NCBI RefSeq assembly: GCF_014873705.1
Contig: NZ_JADBDS010000002.1
Coordinates: 744,001 to 808,000, forward strand
DNA length: 64,000 bases
Source: Mycobacterium sp. OAS707
GTDB lineage: Bacteria; Actinomycetota; Actinomycetes; Mycobacteriales; Mycobacteriaceae
Reading direction: 5' to 3'
Positions 54,553 through 62,931 of this stretch are shown in pieces (the first letter of the stretch is position 1; each line of letters starts with the position of its first letter). A program made the translations under genes and the position numbers. The notes below the pieces were generated by a model. That model searched no databases. It had not been told where the DNA came from and worked only from the letters and a program-made list of their open reading frames with translations.

Positions 54553-54963
54553 TCAGATCCTGGTCAACGTGATGAAGATCGGCTGCGAGTAACCCGGCGC
54601 GAGTCCCCATCTGCACCCGGTCGCCGGACTCGTCGTCAGCATCGTGCCGTTGTTCTGCGCGGAGTCCACATGGAACGTGACCGTGCCGGGCAGCACGCCG
54701 TCGTTGTTGCATTTCGTCCCGTCCGGCAGATCTGCCACAAAACTCCACACCGCGCCAAACGGGTGAGCCTCCGCAGACCAGCCGTTGCTGTCGGAGACGC
54801 GGGCGCAGTCGGGGCCGCACGGGGTGACGACCCAGGTGGAATTCAGGCCGGGTCCGTTGGGGATGAAGGTGCCGCTGAAGCCGTCGGCGTTGGCCTGTCC
54901 TGCGAGTCCGACCGCAGTTCCGGCGAGTACGACGGCTGCGGCGAGGCCTGGCGTGACGTTCAT
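54553..54963 (-). CDS. Secreted protein, unknown function
   Basis: A 136-residue protein with signal peptide (MNVTPGLAAAVVLAGTAVGL, cleavage before DGFSG). The mature part has the cysteine pattern TPCGPDC, KCNNDG, GCRWGL and ends PIFITLTRI. GGAG lies 7-8 bp before the ATG at 54963; an ATG at 54975 is less likely. It is probably exported to the envelope with disulfides. The function is unknown. It is divergent from the cysteine-hydrolase gene by 65 bp. Confidence 0.8.
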   Translation of the reverse strand: MNVTPGLAAAVVLAGTAVGLAGQANADGFSGTFIPNGPGLNSTWVVTPCGPDCARVSDSNGWSAEAHPFGAVWSFVADLPDGTKCNNDGVLPGTVTFHVDSAQNNGTMLTTSPATGCRWGLAPGYSQPIFITLTRI

Positions 54964-55028
54964 GGTGCACTCCATTCGCTGGCGGCGTAGAACGATTATT
55001 TGCGACCGAGGCGGCGACGGGAGAAGAA

Positions 55029-55649
55029 ATGGTCGACATGACGTATGAGAAAGACATCACGGGCCTGGTGGTGATCGATCCGTACAACGACTTCATTTCC
55101 GACGGTGGCAAGGTGTGGGATCGGTTGAAGGGTGTCGCGGAGGCCAACAGCTGCATCCCTCACATGCTCGAGGTGCTCAATGCCGCGCGCAGAGCAGAGA
55201 TTCGGGTCTTCTACGCGCTGCATCACCGGTATCGCCCTGGTGATTACGAGACGTGGCGCTACATAGCCCCGATTCAGCGAGCGGCCTGGGGACGCAAGAC
55301 ATTTGAATACGGCAGCTGGGGCGGTAAGTTGCGCAGCGAGTTCGAGCCCCAACCGGGCGACGTTGTGGCCCAAGAACATTGGTGCTCCAGCGGATTCGCC
55401 AACACCGACCTCGATGTACTGCTCAAGCGACACGGCATCCACAAACTGATAGTCATCGGCTTGATTGCACACACCTGCGTGGAGGCGACCGTACGCTATG
55501 CCGCCGAGCTCGGCTACGAAGTCACGATGGTGCGCGACGCGACAGCGGACTACTCGGATGTGGAGATGCATGCCGCGCTCGACGTGAACATTCCGAACTA
55601 CGCGAGCGCGGTGGTGACGACAGACGAGATCGTGCGCGCGCTGTCCTAG
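55029..55649 (+). CDS. Isochorismatase-family cysteine hydrolase
   Basis: A 206-residue protein with the isochorismatase-like fold. The catalytic Asp is in VVIDPYNDFI, and the nucleophile Cys is in IGLIAHTCVEATVRYAAELGYEV (about 142-164). This family includes nicotinamidases and N-carbamoylsarcosine-type hydrolases. GGGAGAAGAA precedes the ATG at 55029. The substrate cannot be assigned from sequence. It is separate from the following lipoprotein gene by 84 bp. Confidence 0.87.
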   Translation: MVDMTYEKDITGLVVIDPYNDFISDGGKVWDRLKGVAEANSCIPHMLEVLNAARRAEIRVFYALHHRYRPGDYETWRYIAPIQRAAWGRKTFEYGSWGGKLRSEFEPQPGDVVAQEHWCSSGFANTDLDVLLKRHGIHKLIVIGLIAHTCVEATVRYAAELGYEVTMVRDATADYSDVEMHAALDVNIPNYASAVVTTDEIVRALS

Positions 55650-55733
55650 GCGTCAGCAGCGCGCCAAGAATCTGCCAAGTCGGGGAAGGGAGTGTCGACC
55701 CTCACGAGATCGATCACGAGATGAGGGACGTTC

Positions 55734-57167
55734 ATGAGGAAAGCCTTAGGCCACCAACGGCTTAAGAAGATGGCAATGGTCGCCGCGGTCGCGGCAACGA
55801 TTCCAGTTGCCGCGTGCTCGTCGAGCACACCGACGCTGGACACGACCATTGCAAGCAAGGCGCCGACCACTGCCGCGGCAGCCGGCCAGGCCGCCGGCTG
55901 TGAGATCAACCCGGCGTCCGCACCGCTGCCCACTGCGGAGCCCTACCGATCGGTTCCAGCCGGCGCCAGGATCTCTGTCGCGATGAACGGCGTCCCGTCA
56001 GGCACTGTGAAGCCAGGCGATCCGATGACGGAAATCGATGTGACGCTGTGCAACAACTCGCCGGTCGACTACCCGAAAGTCGGCGTCGTGTTCGCGTTGC
56101 CGCGATGCAGTTGCGCGACTTCGCCGATGGGACTGCCCGAGGCCACCGCCGACCGCTTCGACGCGGCCACCGGAAAATGGGTCAAGCTGAAAGACCCTGT
56201 GATGGGGACCGGCATGGACTATCTGGGCGACTTCACTGATGTGCAGCCCATGCCCAAGGGCACGGTCGTGACGCTGAAATACCGTTTTGCGCTTGATGCT
56301 TCGATGACTGACGGCAGGGGCGCGGTGGAGGCCGCGGCCGTCATGCCTGATCCGCTTGTCGAGATCGGAAAGGCACATCTGCCGTTTGTCGTGTCGAAGG
56401 AGTCGACCGTCCCGCCGAAGAGACCAGAACCGACGGTGTTGCCATTGGCGGGCCTGACCTACCCGCGCGGTGTTGCTGTGAGTTCAGCAGGCGATGTCTA
56501 CGTCGCCGACGGGGAAGGCGGCCGAGTGCTGAAGCTGGCGGCCGGGGCGACCGAGCAGACCGTGCTGCCGTTCACCGACCTCAACCGCCCTGATGGCGTC
56601 GCGGTCGATGCCGCCGGGAACGTCTACGTCACCGACGACACCAAGGTCCTGAAGCTGGCAGCCGGGTCGAATCAGCAGACGGTGCTGCAGTTCACCGGCC
56701 TCGAGCGCGCCCGGGCTGTCGCGGTCGATAACGCCGGCAACGTCTACGTCACCGACGACACGAAAGTGGTGAAGTTGGCGGCCGGATCAAACCAACAGAG
56801 CGTGCTGCCCTTCACCGACGACAAGTGGCTCCGCGGCGTGGCGGTGGACGCCGCTGGCGACGTCTTCGTCAACGCGGACAACAGGGTGTTGAGGTTGTCG
56901 GCCGGATCGACCGAGCAGACAGTGCTGCCGGTGACCGGAATCGAGGACGCCGAGGGTCTTGCGGTGGACGGCGCGGGTGACGTGTACGTCATCGACGCGG
57001 ACAACCGAGAGATAGTGAAGATCGCAGCAGGCTCGAACAAGCAGACCGTGGTGCCGTCTCCCCTGCTCTACGCACCCCACGAGGTGGCGGTGGACGGCGC
57101 AGGCAATCTGTACGTCATCGACGCCCGCGGGTTCGGCCAAGTGCTCAAGATTGCGGAGGGCTCGTAA
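55734..57167 (+). CDS. Lipoprotein with PknD-like NHL beta-propeller
   Basis: A 477-residue lipoprotein with lipobox VAAC (Cys28). Residues about 55-222 are a beta-rich domain with paired cysteines (ALPRCSCATS). Residues 236-477 contain six roughly 40-residue NHL repeats (GVAVDAAGNVYVTD, VLKLAAGS, QTVLPFT), very similar to the extracellular propeller of mycobacterial PknD. No kinase domain is present. It probably acts as a surface-exposed binding module. GAGGGA precedes the ATG at 55734. The gene ends at a strong hairpin terminator. Confidence 0.88.
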   Translation: MRKALGHQRLKKMAMVAAVAATIPVAACSSSTPTLDTTIASKAPTTAAAAGQAAGCEINPASAPLPTAEPYRSVPAGARISVAMNGVPSGTVKPGDPMTEIDVTLCNNSPVDYPKVGVVFALPRCSCATSPMGLPEATADRFDAATGKWVKLKDPVMGTGMDYLGDFTDVQPMPKGTVVTLKYRFALDASMTDGRGAVEAAAVMPDPLVEIGKAHLPFVVSKESTVPPKRPEPTVLPLAGLTYPRGVAVSSAGDVYVADGEGGRVLKLAAGATEQTVLPFTDLNRPDGVAVDAAGNVYVTDDTKVLKLAAGSNQQTVLQFTGLERARAVAVDNAGNVYVTDDTKVVKLAAGSNQQSVLPFTDDKWLRGVAVDAAGDVFVNADNRVLRLSAGSTEQTVLPVTGIEDAEGLAVDGAGDVYVIDADNREIVKIAAGSNKQTVVPSPLLYAPHEVAVDGAGNLYVIDARGFGQVLKIAEGS

Positions 57168-57180
57168 GCCAGAGATATTT

Positions 57181-57223
57181 TCGGCCGCGAGCGGCGTCCC
57201 CCGCGTTCGCCGCTCGCGGCCGA
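57181..57223. terminator. Long-stem hairpin terminator after NHL lipoprotein
   Basis: A perfect 16-bp stem (57181-57196 with 57208-57223, TCGGCCGCGAGCGGCG/CGCCGCTCGCGGCCGA), with an 11-nt loop. It begins 14 bp after the lipoprotein stop. There is no U-tract, as is usual for mycobacterial terminators. Confidence 0.8.
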
Positions 57224-57305
57224 GCTGTTGATAAGCCAAAGCATCGCGCCGATCGCTACGCAGGGCATGCGTAGTCGACTACTCGAATTTCAGTACGGTG
57301 GGCGC

Positions 57306-58274
57306 ATGAAGTACCTCGACGTCGACGGAATCGGGCGCGTCAGCCGGATCGGTGTGGGCACCTGGCAGTTCGGCTCACGCGAATGGGGTTACGGCGACAA
57401 CTACTCCTCTGGTGTCGCCCGCGACATCGTGCAGCGCGCCCTGGCGTTGGGGGTGACGCTGTTCGATACCGCAGAGGTGTACGCGATGGGCGCCAGCGAG
57501 CGCATCCTCGGCGAAGCGCTCGGCGAGCAACGGTCGTCAGTCGCGTTGGCCAGCAAGATCTTTCCGATCGCGCCGTTTCCGCCGGTCATCAGACAGCGCG
57601 AACGGGCGAGCGCCAGGCGATTGCAGGTCGACCGCATTCCGCTCTATCAGATCCACCAGCCCAACCCGTTCGTCCCCGACTCGGTGATCATGCCGGGGAT
57701 GCGCAGCCTGCTCGACAGCGGCGATATCGGCGCGGCCGGCGTCTCGAACTACTCGCTTGATCGATGGAAGAAGGCCGATGCCGCGCTCGGACGGCCCGTG
57801 ATCAGCAATCAGGTGCAGTTCTCCCTCGCCCAGCCGAGCGCGCTCGAAGACATCGTGCCGTTCGCGGAGCAGGAGAACCGCATCGTGATCGCGTACAGCC
57901 CGCTGGCGCAGGGCCTGCTGGGCGGCAAGTACGGGATCGACAACCGGCCCGGGGGCGTTCGGGCGGTCAACCAGCTGTTCGGCACCGAGAATCTGCGCCG
58001 CGTGGAGCCGCTGCTGCAGACGCTGCGTGACGTGGCCTCAGATGTCGGCGCCAAGCCGGCGCAGGTCGCGCTGGCATGGCTGATCGCCCTTCCGAACGTC
58101 GTCGCGATCCCAGGCGCGTCCAGCGTGGAACAACTCGAGTTCAACGTCGCCGCCGCCGACATCGAGCTCAGCCCCGAGGCGCGCGATGCGCTCACTGCGG
58201 CCGCCAGGGCGTTCCGGCCGGTCTCTACCAGCCGCTTTCTGATTGACCGTGTTCGCGAGAAGCTCGGGCATTAG
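57306..58274 (+). CDS. Aldo/keto reductase
   Basis: A 322-residue NADPH-dependent AKR-fold oxidoreductase resembling M. tuberculosis Rv2298 as I recall. It starts MKYLDVDGIGRVSRIGVGTWQF; the AKR catalytic set includes Asp and Tyr in LFDTAEVYAMG and the Lys in LASKIF, and IYQIHQP-like residues (LYQIHQPNPF) supply the His. I chose the ATG at 57306, because the open frame upstream from 57228 lacks the conserved start. It likely reduces aldehydes or ketones in the cytosol. Confidence 0.9.
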   Translation: MKYLDVDGIGRVSRIGVGTWQFGSREWGYGDNYSSGVARDIVQRALALGVTLFDTAEVYAMGASERILGEALGEQRSSVALASKIFPIAPFPPVIRQRERASARRLQVDRIPLYQIHQPNPFVPDSVIMPGMRSLLDSGDIGAAGVSNYSLDRWKKADAALGRPVISNQVQFSLAQPSALEDIVPFAEQENRIVIAYSPLAQGLLGGKYGIDNRPGGVRAVNQLFGTENLRRVEPLLQTLRDVASDVGAKPAQVALAWLIALPNVVAIPGASSVEQLEFNVAAADIELSPEARDALTAAARAFRPVSTSRFLIDRVREKLGH

Positions 58275-58313
58275 TTGGGATCGGTAGCACCGGGCGCGGT
58301 GTCAACTTGCGGC

Positions 58314-58691
58314 ATGAACAACAACAAGGTCGTAGTGATCGTGGTCGGAGCGGTGGTCGCTCTCTTCGCAGTGTCGATGGTGATGCGGTTCGTCATGCTG
58401 AGCGAGTACGGCGTATCGGGCAGCTGGATGTACTTCGGTCTGCCGATGGGCGGTGTCGGTCTGGTCGTGCTGTTGCTGCGGCTCGGGCTGTTCAACTTCG
58501 GCGAGCGCTCGGCGCGCCCGATGCAGCCCTGGCAGCACAACATCGGTTACCAGGCGCCGCCCGTAGCGCCTCCGGTGCACGGCGCCTCGGTTTCTTCACG
58601 CCTGCAGCAACTCGACGGCATGCATGCCAGCGGCGCGATCTCCGACTCCGAATACAGCGCAAAGCGCCAGCAGATCATCGCCGGCATCTGA
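58314..58691 (+). CDS. Small membrane protein with SHOCT domain
   Basis: A 125-residue protein with two hydrophobic segments (about 5-25 and 38-58) and a C-terminal SHOCT module (SRLQQLDGMHASGAISDSEYSAKRQQIIAGI). A short cytoplasmic linker rich in Pro joins them. It resembles the larger SHOCT protein at 17653-18387 only in the terminal module. The function is unknown. It starts with ATG at 58314 and is followed by the convergent YdeI-like gene (4 bp between stops). Confidence 0.8.
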   Translation: MNNNKVVVIVVGAVVALFAVSMVMRFVMLSEYGVSGSWMYFGLPMGGVGLVVLLLRLGLFNFGERSARPMQPWQHNIGYQAPPVAPPVHGASVSSRLQQLDGMHASGAISDSEYSAKRQQIIAGI

Positions 58692-58695
58692 CCGC

Positions 58696-58962
58696 TTACT
58701 TGCCGGTGCGCTCGCGGTGTTTGCATCCCGGCCAGCAGCAGGGTCGGCGCATGCCTTCCTCGAGCTCCTCCTGAGTCCGGCGAATGCGGCGCGCTCGGGT
58801 CGCCTCCTGCTTGGCGTCCTCGACCCAGCAGATGAACTCGTTGCGCGCCAAGGGTGTGATGTCTTTCCAGGCGGCGAGCGCCGTGGTGTTGGCGATCAGC
58901 GACTTGCGCAGGTCGTCGGGCAGCTTGTGCACCACTCCGCCCGGCACTCGTTGGCTGGTCAT
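58696..58962 (-). CDS. YdeI/OmpD-associated family protein
   Basis: An 88-residue protein resembling the C-terminal YdeI/OmpD-associated domain (PF13376), with LPDDLRKSLIANTTALAAWKDITPLARNEFICWVEDAKQEATRARRI and a Cys-rich tail RRPCCWPGCKHRE. YdeI-type domains are widely conserved but have no settled activity. The ATG at 58962 is chosen because MTSQRVPGGVVHKLP fits the family start. It is divergent from mmpL, with about 150 bp between starts. Confidence 0.8.
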   Translation of the reverse strand: MTSQRVPGGVVHKLPDDLRKSLIANTTALAAWKDITPLARNEFICWVEDAKQEATRARRIRRTQEELEEGMRRPCCWPGCKHRERTGK

Positions 58963-59077
58963 GGGGTCAGGGTAGCTGCCGCTGTGCGCCCCGCCCCCGT
59001 GACGGGGCGCACAGAAACGGCTCCGATTCTGGTATGACTGAGGCAAATACGACCCGTTAGGGAGGAGTCCCGCCTCG

Positions 59078-59113
59078 GTGCCCGGTTGGTGCGTTGAGCG
59101 GATAGCGACCTAG
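59078..59113 (+). CDS. Putative 11-residue leader peptide before mmpL
   Basis: GTG at 59078 begins an 11-codon frame ([11 protein letters not shown]) that ends with TAG at 59111-59113, overlapping the mmpL GTG by one base (TAGTG). GGAGGAG lies 10 bp upstream at 59061-59067, whereas mmpL itself has only a weak site. This suggests translational coupling of mmpL through a short leader. It is inferred from arrangement only. Confidence 0.4.
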   Translation: MPGWCVERIAT

Positions 59114-61965
59114 TGAGTGCCCCGACGACCGACCCCGTCATCTCGGCTGAGCAGCCCCCGCGATCGGCCGTAGCCAAATGGATCCGCCGCTTGGCGGTCC
59201 CGATCATCCTCGGCTGGATCGCGCTGATCGCGGTGCTCAACGTGGCCGTGCCGCAACTCGAGGTCGTCGGCGAGATGCGATCGGTGTCGATGTCGCCGAA
59301 GGAGGCGCCGTCGGTCGCCGCGATGATGCGCATCGGCAAGGTCTTCGAGGAGTTCGATTCCGATAGCTCGGCGATGATCGTCCTCGAGGGTGACAAGCCG
59401 CTCGGCGAGGACGCGCACCGCTTCTACGACGACATGGTCGCCAAGCTGCGGGCCGACAAGAAGCACGTCCAACATATTCAGGACTTCTGGGGCGACCCGC
59501 TGACGAGGGCCGGAGCGCAGAGCGACGACGGCAAAGCGGCCTACGTGCAGGTGTACCTCGCGGGGAACATGGGTGAGGCGCTCGGCAACGAATCGGTCAA
59601 CGCCGTGCACAAACTCGTCGACGGGTTGAGTCCGCCGCCGGGAGTGAAGGCCTACGTCACAGGAGGGCCGGCGCTACAGGCCGACCAGGAGGCGGCAGGC
59701 AACAAGAGCGTCAGAACCATCGAGATCGTCACCGTCATCGTCATCATCACGATGCTGCTGTTCTTCTATCGGTCGATCTTCACCGTCGTTCTCGTGTTGC
59801 TGATGTTGATGCTGGGACTGTCGGTGACCCGCGGGGTGGTGGCGTTTCTCGGCTACCACGAGCTGATCGGATTGTCGACGTTCGCGACCCAGCTCCTGGT
59901 GACTCTGGCGATCGCGGCGTCGACCGACTATGCGATCTTCCTGATCGGGCGCTACCAGGAGGCGCGCACGGTCGGCGAGGACCGAGAGTCGGCCTTCCAC
60001 ACGATGTTCCGCGGCACCGCCCACGTGGTGTTGGGGTCGGGCATGACGATCGCAGGAGCGACGTTCTGCCTGTCGTTCACCCGGCTGCCCTACTTCCAGA
60101 CACTGGGCGTGCCGCTGGCCGTGGGCATGGTCGTCGCGGTTCTCGTCGCGCTGACGTTGGGTCCCGCGATGATCACCGTCGCGAGCCGGTTCGGCTTGCT
60201 GGAACCCAAGCGCGCCATGCGGATCCGGTTCTGGCGACGCATCGGTGCCGCGATCGTGCGGTGGCCGGGCTTCATCCTGCTCGCCTCGATCGTCCTCGCG
60301 TTGGTCGGGCTGTTGACGCTGCCGGGCTACGAGCCCAGCTACAACGACCGCAAGTACCTACCGGCCGACCTGCCCGCGAATGAGGGTTTCGCGGCGGCCG
60401 AACGCCATTTCCCGGTGTCTCGGATGAACCCCGAAATGCTGCTCGTCGAAACGGATCACGACCTTCGCAATTCGGCTGATTTCCTGGTGATCGAGCGGAT
60501 CACCAAGTACGTGACGAAGGTTCCCGGCATCGGACGCGTGCAGTCGATCACGCGCCCTGAGGGTAAACCGTTGAAGTTCAGCACGATTCCGGCCCAGATG
60601 AGCATGAGCGGCACGTTCCAGGAAATGAACCGCGACTACATGAACAACGTGATGGCCCTGATGAAGGTCCAGGCCAACGACATGCAAAAGACCGTCGACA
60701 CGATGGACCGGATGATCGTGCTGATGGAAGAAATGAGCGCGACCACGCACAGCATGGTCGGCAAGTCCAACCAGATGGCGGTCGATGTCGCCGAATTACG
60801 CGACCACATCTCCGATTTCGACGACTTCTTCCGTCCGATTCGCAACTACCTGTACTGGGAACCGCACTGCTACGACATCCCGATCTGTTGGTCGCTGCGG
60901 TCGACGTTCGACGCGTTGGACGGTGTCGACACCATGACGGATGACTTCCAGAGCCTGCTGCCCGACTTGAACAAGCTCGATGCGCTGATGCCCCAGATGA
61001 TTGCGACGATGCCGCCGACGATCGAGACGATGCGCAACGCACGCGACATGATGCTGAGCATGCAGTCGAGCCAATCGAGTCAGCAGGATCAGCAGCATGC
61101 GATGAGCGAAAATCAGTCAGCGATGGGAGATGCGTTCAACGACTCCCACAACGACGACACCTTCTACCTGCCGCCGGAGATCTTCGACAACAAAGACTTC
61201 AAGCGCGGCATGGACAACTTCATCTCCCCCAACGGCCACGCGGTTCGGTTCATCATCTCCCATGAGGAAGACCCGCTGTCGGCTGACGGCATCAACCGCA
61301 TCGACGCCATCAAGAACGCCACCTTCGAAGCGATCAAGGGCACGCCGCTCGAGGGATCCAGGGTCTTCATCGGCGGCACCGCCTCGACGTTCAAGGACAT
61401 GGAGGACGGCAACGCCTACGACCTGATGATCGCAGGCGTGGCTGCGCTGACGATGATCTTCATCATCATGCTGCTCATCACGCGCAGTGTCGTGGCATCC
61501 GCCGTCATCGTTGGCACGGTGGTGCTGTCACTGGGCGCCTCGTTCGGCTTGTCAGTTCTGTTCTGGCAGCACCTTCTTGGCATCCAGTTGCAATTCATGG
61601 TGATGGCGATGGCGGTCATCATCCTGTTGGCGGTTGGCGCGGACTACAACCTGTTGTTGGTGGCGCGAATGAAAGAGGAACTACCCGCCGGCATCAACAC
61701 CGGAATCATTCGCGCCATGGGCGGCAGCGGATCCGTCGTGACGGCAGCCGGGCTGGTGTTCGCATTCACGATGATGTCGATGTCGGTCAGCGCGATGGTC
61801 GTGGTCGCACAAATCGGCACCACCATCGGAATGGGTTTGTTGTTCGACACCTTGGTGATTCGGGCCTTTATGACTCCGTCGATCGCGGCGCTGCTAGGTC
61901 GGTGGTTCTGGTGGCCGCAGGTGGTGCGTCAGCGGCCCGCGCCCGCAAGAGAACGCGTCCGCTAG
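59113..61965 (+). CDS. MmpL family RND lipid/siderophore transporter
   Basis: A 950-residue inner-membrane RND transporter of the MmpL family. It has two repeats of a large periplasmic loop plus transmembrane bundles. The first bundle carries [18 protein letters not shown] (about 277-294) and the second carries [18 protein letters not shown] (about 837-854), the proton-relay signatures. The second periplasmic loop has a long helical, Met-rich coiled-coil region (about 490-690), as in MmpL4/5-type exporters. No mmpS gene is adjacent. It probably exports a lipid or siderophore using the proton gradient. Confidence 0.92.
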   Translation: MSAPTTDPVISAEQPPRSAVAKWIRRLAVPIILGWIALIAVLNVAVPQLEVVGEMRSVSMSPKEAPSVAAMMRIGKVFEEFDSDSSAMIVLEGDKPLGEDAHRFYDDMVAKLRADKKHVQHIQDFWGDPLTRAGAQSDDGKAAYVQVYLAGNMGEALGNESVNAVHKLVDGLSPPPGVKAYVTGGPALQADQEAAGNKSVRTIEIVTVIVIITMLLFFYRSIFTVVLVLLMLMLGLSVTRGVVAFLGYHELIGLSTFATQLLVTLAIAASTDYAIFLIGRYQEARTVGEDRESAFHTMFRGTAHVVLGSGMTIAGATFCLSFTRLPYFQTLGVPLAVGMVVAVLVALTLGPAMITVASRFGLLEPKRAMRIRFWRRIGAAIVRWPGFILLASIVLALVGLLTLPGYEPSYNDRKYLPADLPANEGFAAAERHFPVSRMNPEMLLVETDHDLRNSADFLVIERITKYVTKVPGIGRVQSITRPEGKPLKFSTIPAQMSMSGTFQEMNRDYMNNVMALMKVQANDMQKTVDTMDRMIVLMEEMSATTHSMVGKSNQMAVDVAELRDHISDFDDFFRPIRNYLYWEPHCYDIPICWSLRSTFDALDGVDTMTDDFQSLLPDLNKLDALMPQMIATMPPTIETMRNARDMMLSMQSSQSSQQDQQHAMSENQSAMGDAFNDSHNDDTFYLPPEIFDNKDFKRGMDNFISPNGHAVRFIISHEEDPLSADGINRIDAIKNATFEAIKGTPLEGSRVFIGGTASTFKDMEDGNAYDLMIAGVAALTMIFIIMLLITRSVVASAVIVGTVVLSLGASFGLSVLFWQHLLGIQLQFMVMAMAVIILLAVGADYNLLLVARMKEELPAGINTGIIRAMGGSGSVVTAAGLVFAFTMMSMSVSAMVVVAQIGTTIGMGLLFDTLVIRAFMTPSIAALLGRWFWWPQVVRQRPAPARERVR

Positions 61966-62001
61966 CGACCGCCGATTGGTCAGACGTTCAGGCACAAAGG
62001 A

Positions 62002-62040
62002 TTCGGCCCGCCACCGGGGGAGGGAGAGTGGCGGGCCGAA
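62002..62040. terminator. Bidirectional hairpin terminator
   Basis: A perfect 13-bp stem (62002-62014 TTCGGCCCGCCAC with 62028-62040 GTGGCGGGCCGAA) and a 13-nt G-rich loop between the convergent mmpL and secreted protein genes. No U-tract is present. Confidence 0.75.
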
Positions 62041-62056
62041 CGATTGATGCAGCGGG

Positions 62057-62413
62057 TCAGCGTTGTGCGACGAGCACAGGCAGGTTGCGGTCGAAGACCG
62101 GCTTCTTGCCCACGGTGCCGGTACCGCCGCTCACGGTGCCCTTGCCGCCGTCAGCGCGCTGCGGCGCGGTGGTGATGACGATCTTGCCCCCGCGGCAGCT
62201 GACGATGTGGCCGTCGACGAACACATCCTGGCCGTCGTCGATCGGGATGTCGTAACCGTCGGCGTCGGTGTAGGTGCACCCGCCGGAGCCGGGGGTCGGC
62301 TCGTTGTCGACGGCGAAGGCGGTCGCCGGGGCCATGGCGAGAATGCCGAAGGCGCCGAGGACGGTCGCTGCGTACTTGAGGCCGGTCAGCTTGCGGGGGG
62401 CTGCAGTGGTCAT
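62057..62413 (-). CDS. Secreted protein, unknown function
   Basis: A 118-residue protein with a signal peptide (residues about 1-34, LKYAATVLGAFGILAMAPATAFA, cleavage before VDNEPT). The mature part holds two cysteines (GGCTYTDADGYDIPIDDGQD, VSCRGGKIV) and a Gly/Thr-rich region. GAGAGGAA lies about 10 bp before the ATG at 62413. It is probably released or kept in the envelope, but the function is unknown. The open frame upstream to 62521 is not supported. Confidence 0.78.
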   Translation of the reverse strand: MTTAAPRKLTGLKYAATVLGAFGILAMAPATAFAVDNEPTPGSGGCTYTDADGYDIPIDDGQDVFVDGHIVSCRGGKIVITTAPQRADGGKGTVSGGTGTVGKKPVFDRNLPVLVAQR

Positions 62414-62689
62414 CGTGGTGAATTCCTCTCGGGGAGTTTGGTGTCGGTGCCTGTTGTGGTGTTGAGAGAAATACTGCTGGTCAGCGGGCGCCCGCGTAAT
62501 CGCCCACAAGCCAGATTCCACTGCTGGAATGGGAAGACTTTCCTATCCCCCGGGTAAGGACGGCGCGGACATCAATGGTCGGAGCGCCGGCGACCGCGGC
62601 TGCAGCGGCGTTGCCCGTTGCGGCCGTGGAGTATGCGACTCAAACGCCGAGAGTCTGGCGTTCTACGTCAGCTGGGACAAGTTGGACTG
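62414..62689. other. Non-coding stretch upstream of secreted gene
   Basis: This 276-bp region lies between the minus-strand small gene stop and the secreted gene start. I find no convincing coding sequence and no repeat. It should contain the promoter of the secreted protein gene. Only a weak -10-like AGTATTTC is visible on the minus strand. Confidence 0.4.
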
Positions 62690-62848
62690 TCAGTCGTCTT
62701 TGGCGTGGCCCGGCCGGCCGGGAGTCGGGTCGTTGGCGGGGTCGGCCAGCGGATGAGGCCCTTTGGCGTCCTCCGGCAGGGCGTGATCGTCCCCGCCGGG
62801 ATTCGGGTCACCTGATGGATCTACGTGATACTTCTCGCCGTCGCCCAT
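62690..62848 (-). CDS. Small acidic hypothetical protein
   Basis: A 52-residue, Asp/Pro/Gly-rich frame starting ATG at 62848 (MGDGEKYHVDPSGDPNPGGD), preceded by GAGAGGGGA as a Shine-Dalgarno. The protein is low-complexity and intrinsically disordered-looking, without a signal peptide. I do not recognise a family. It is supported by the ribosome site and the biased composition only, so it could be spurious. Confidence 0.5.
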   Translation of the reverse strand: MGDGEKYHVDPSGDPNPGGDDHALPEDAKGPHPLADPANDPTPGRPGHAKDD

Positions 62849-62931
62849 GTCGTCCCCTCTCATCGTCGCGATAGCACATTCGAACACAGCGGCCACACGG
62901 TCGGTTGATGTTTGACCGTGCAAGCACTGGT

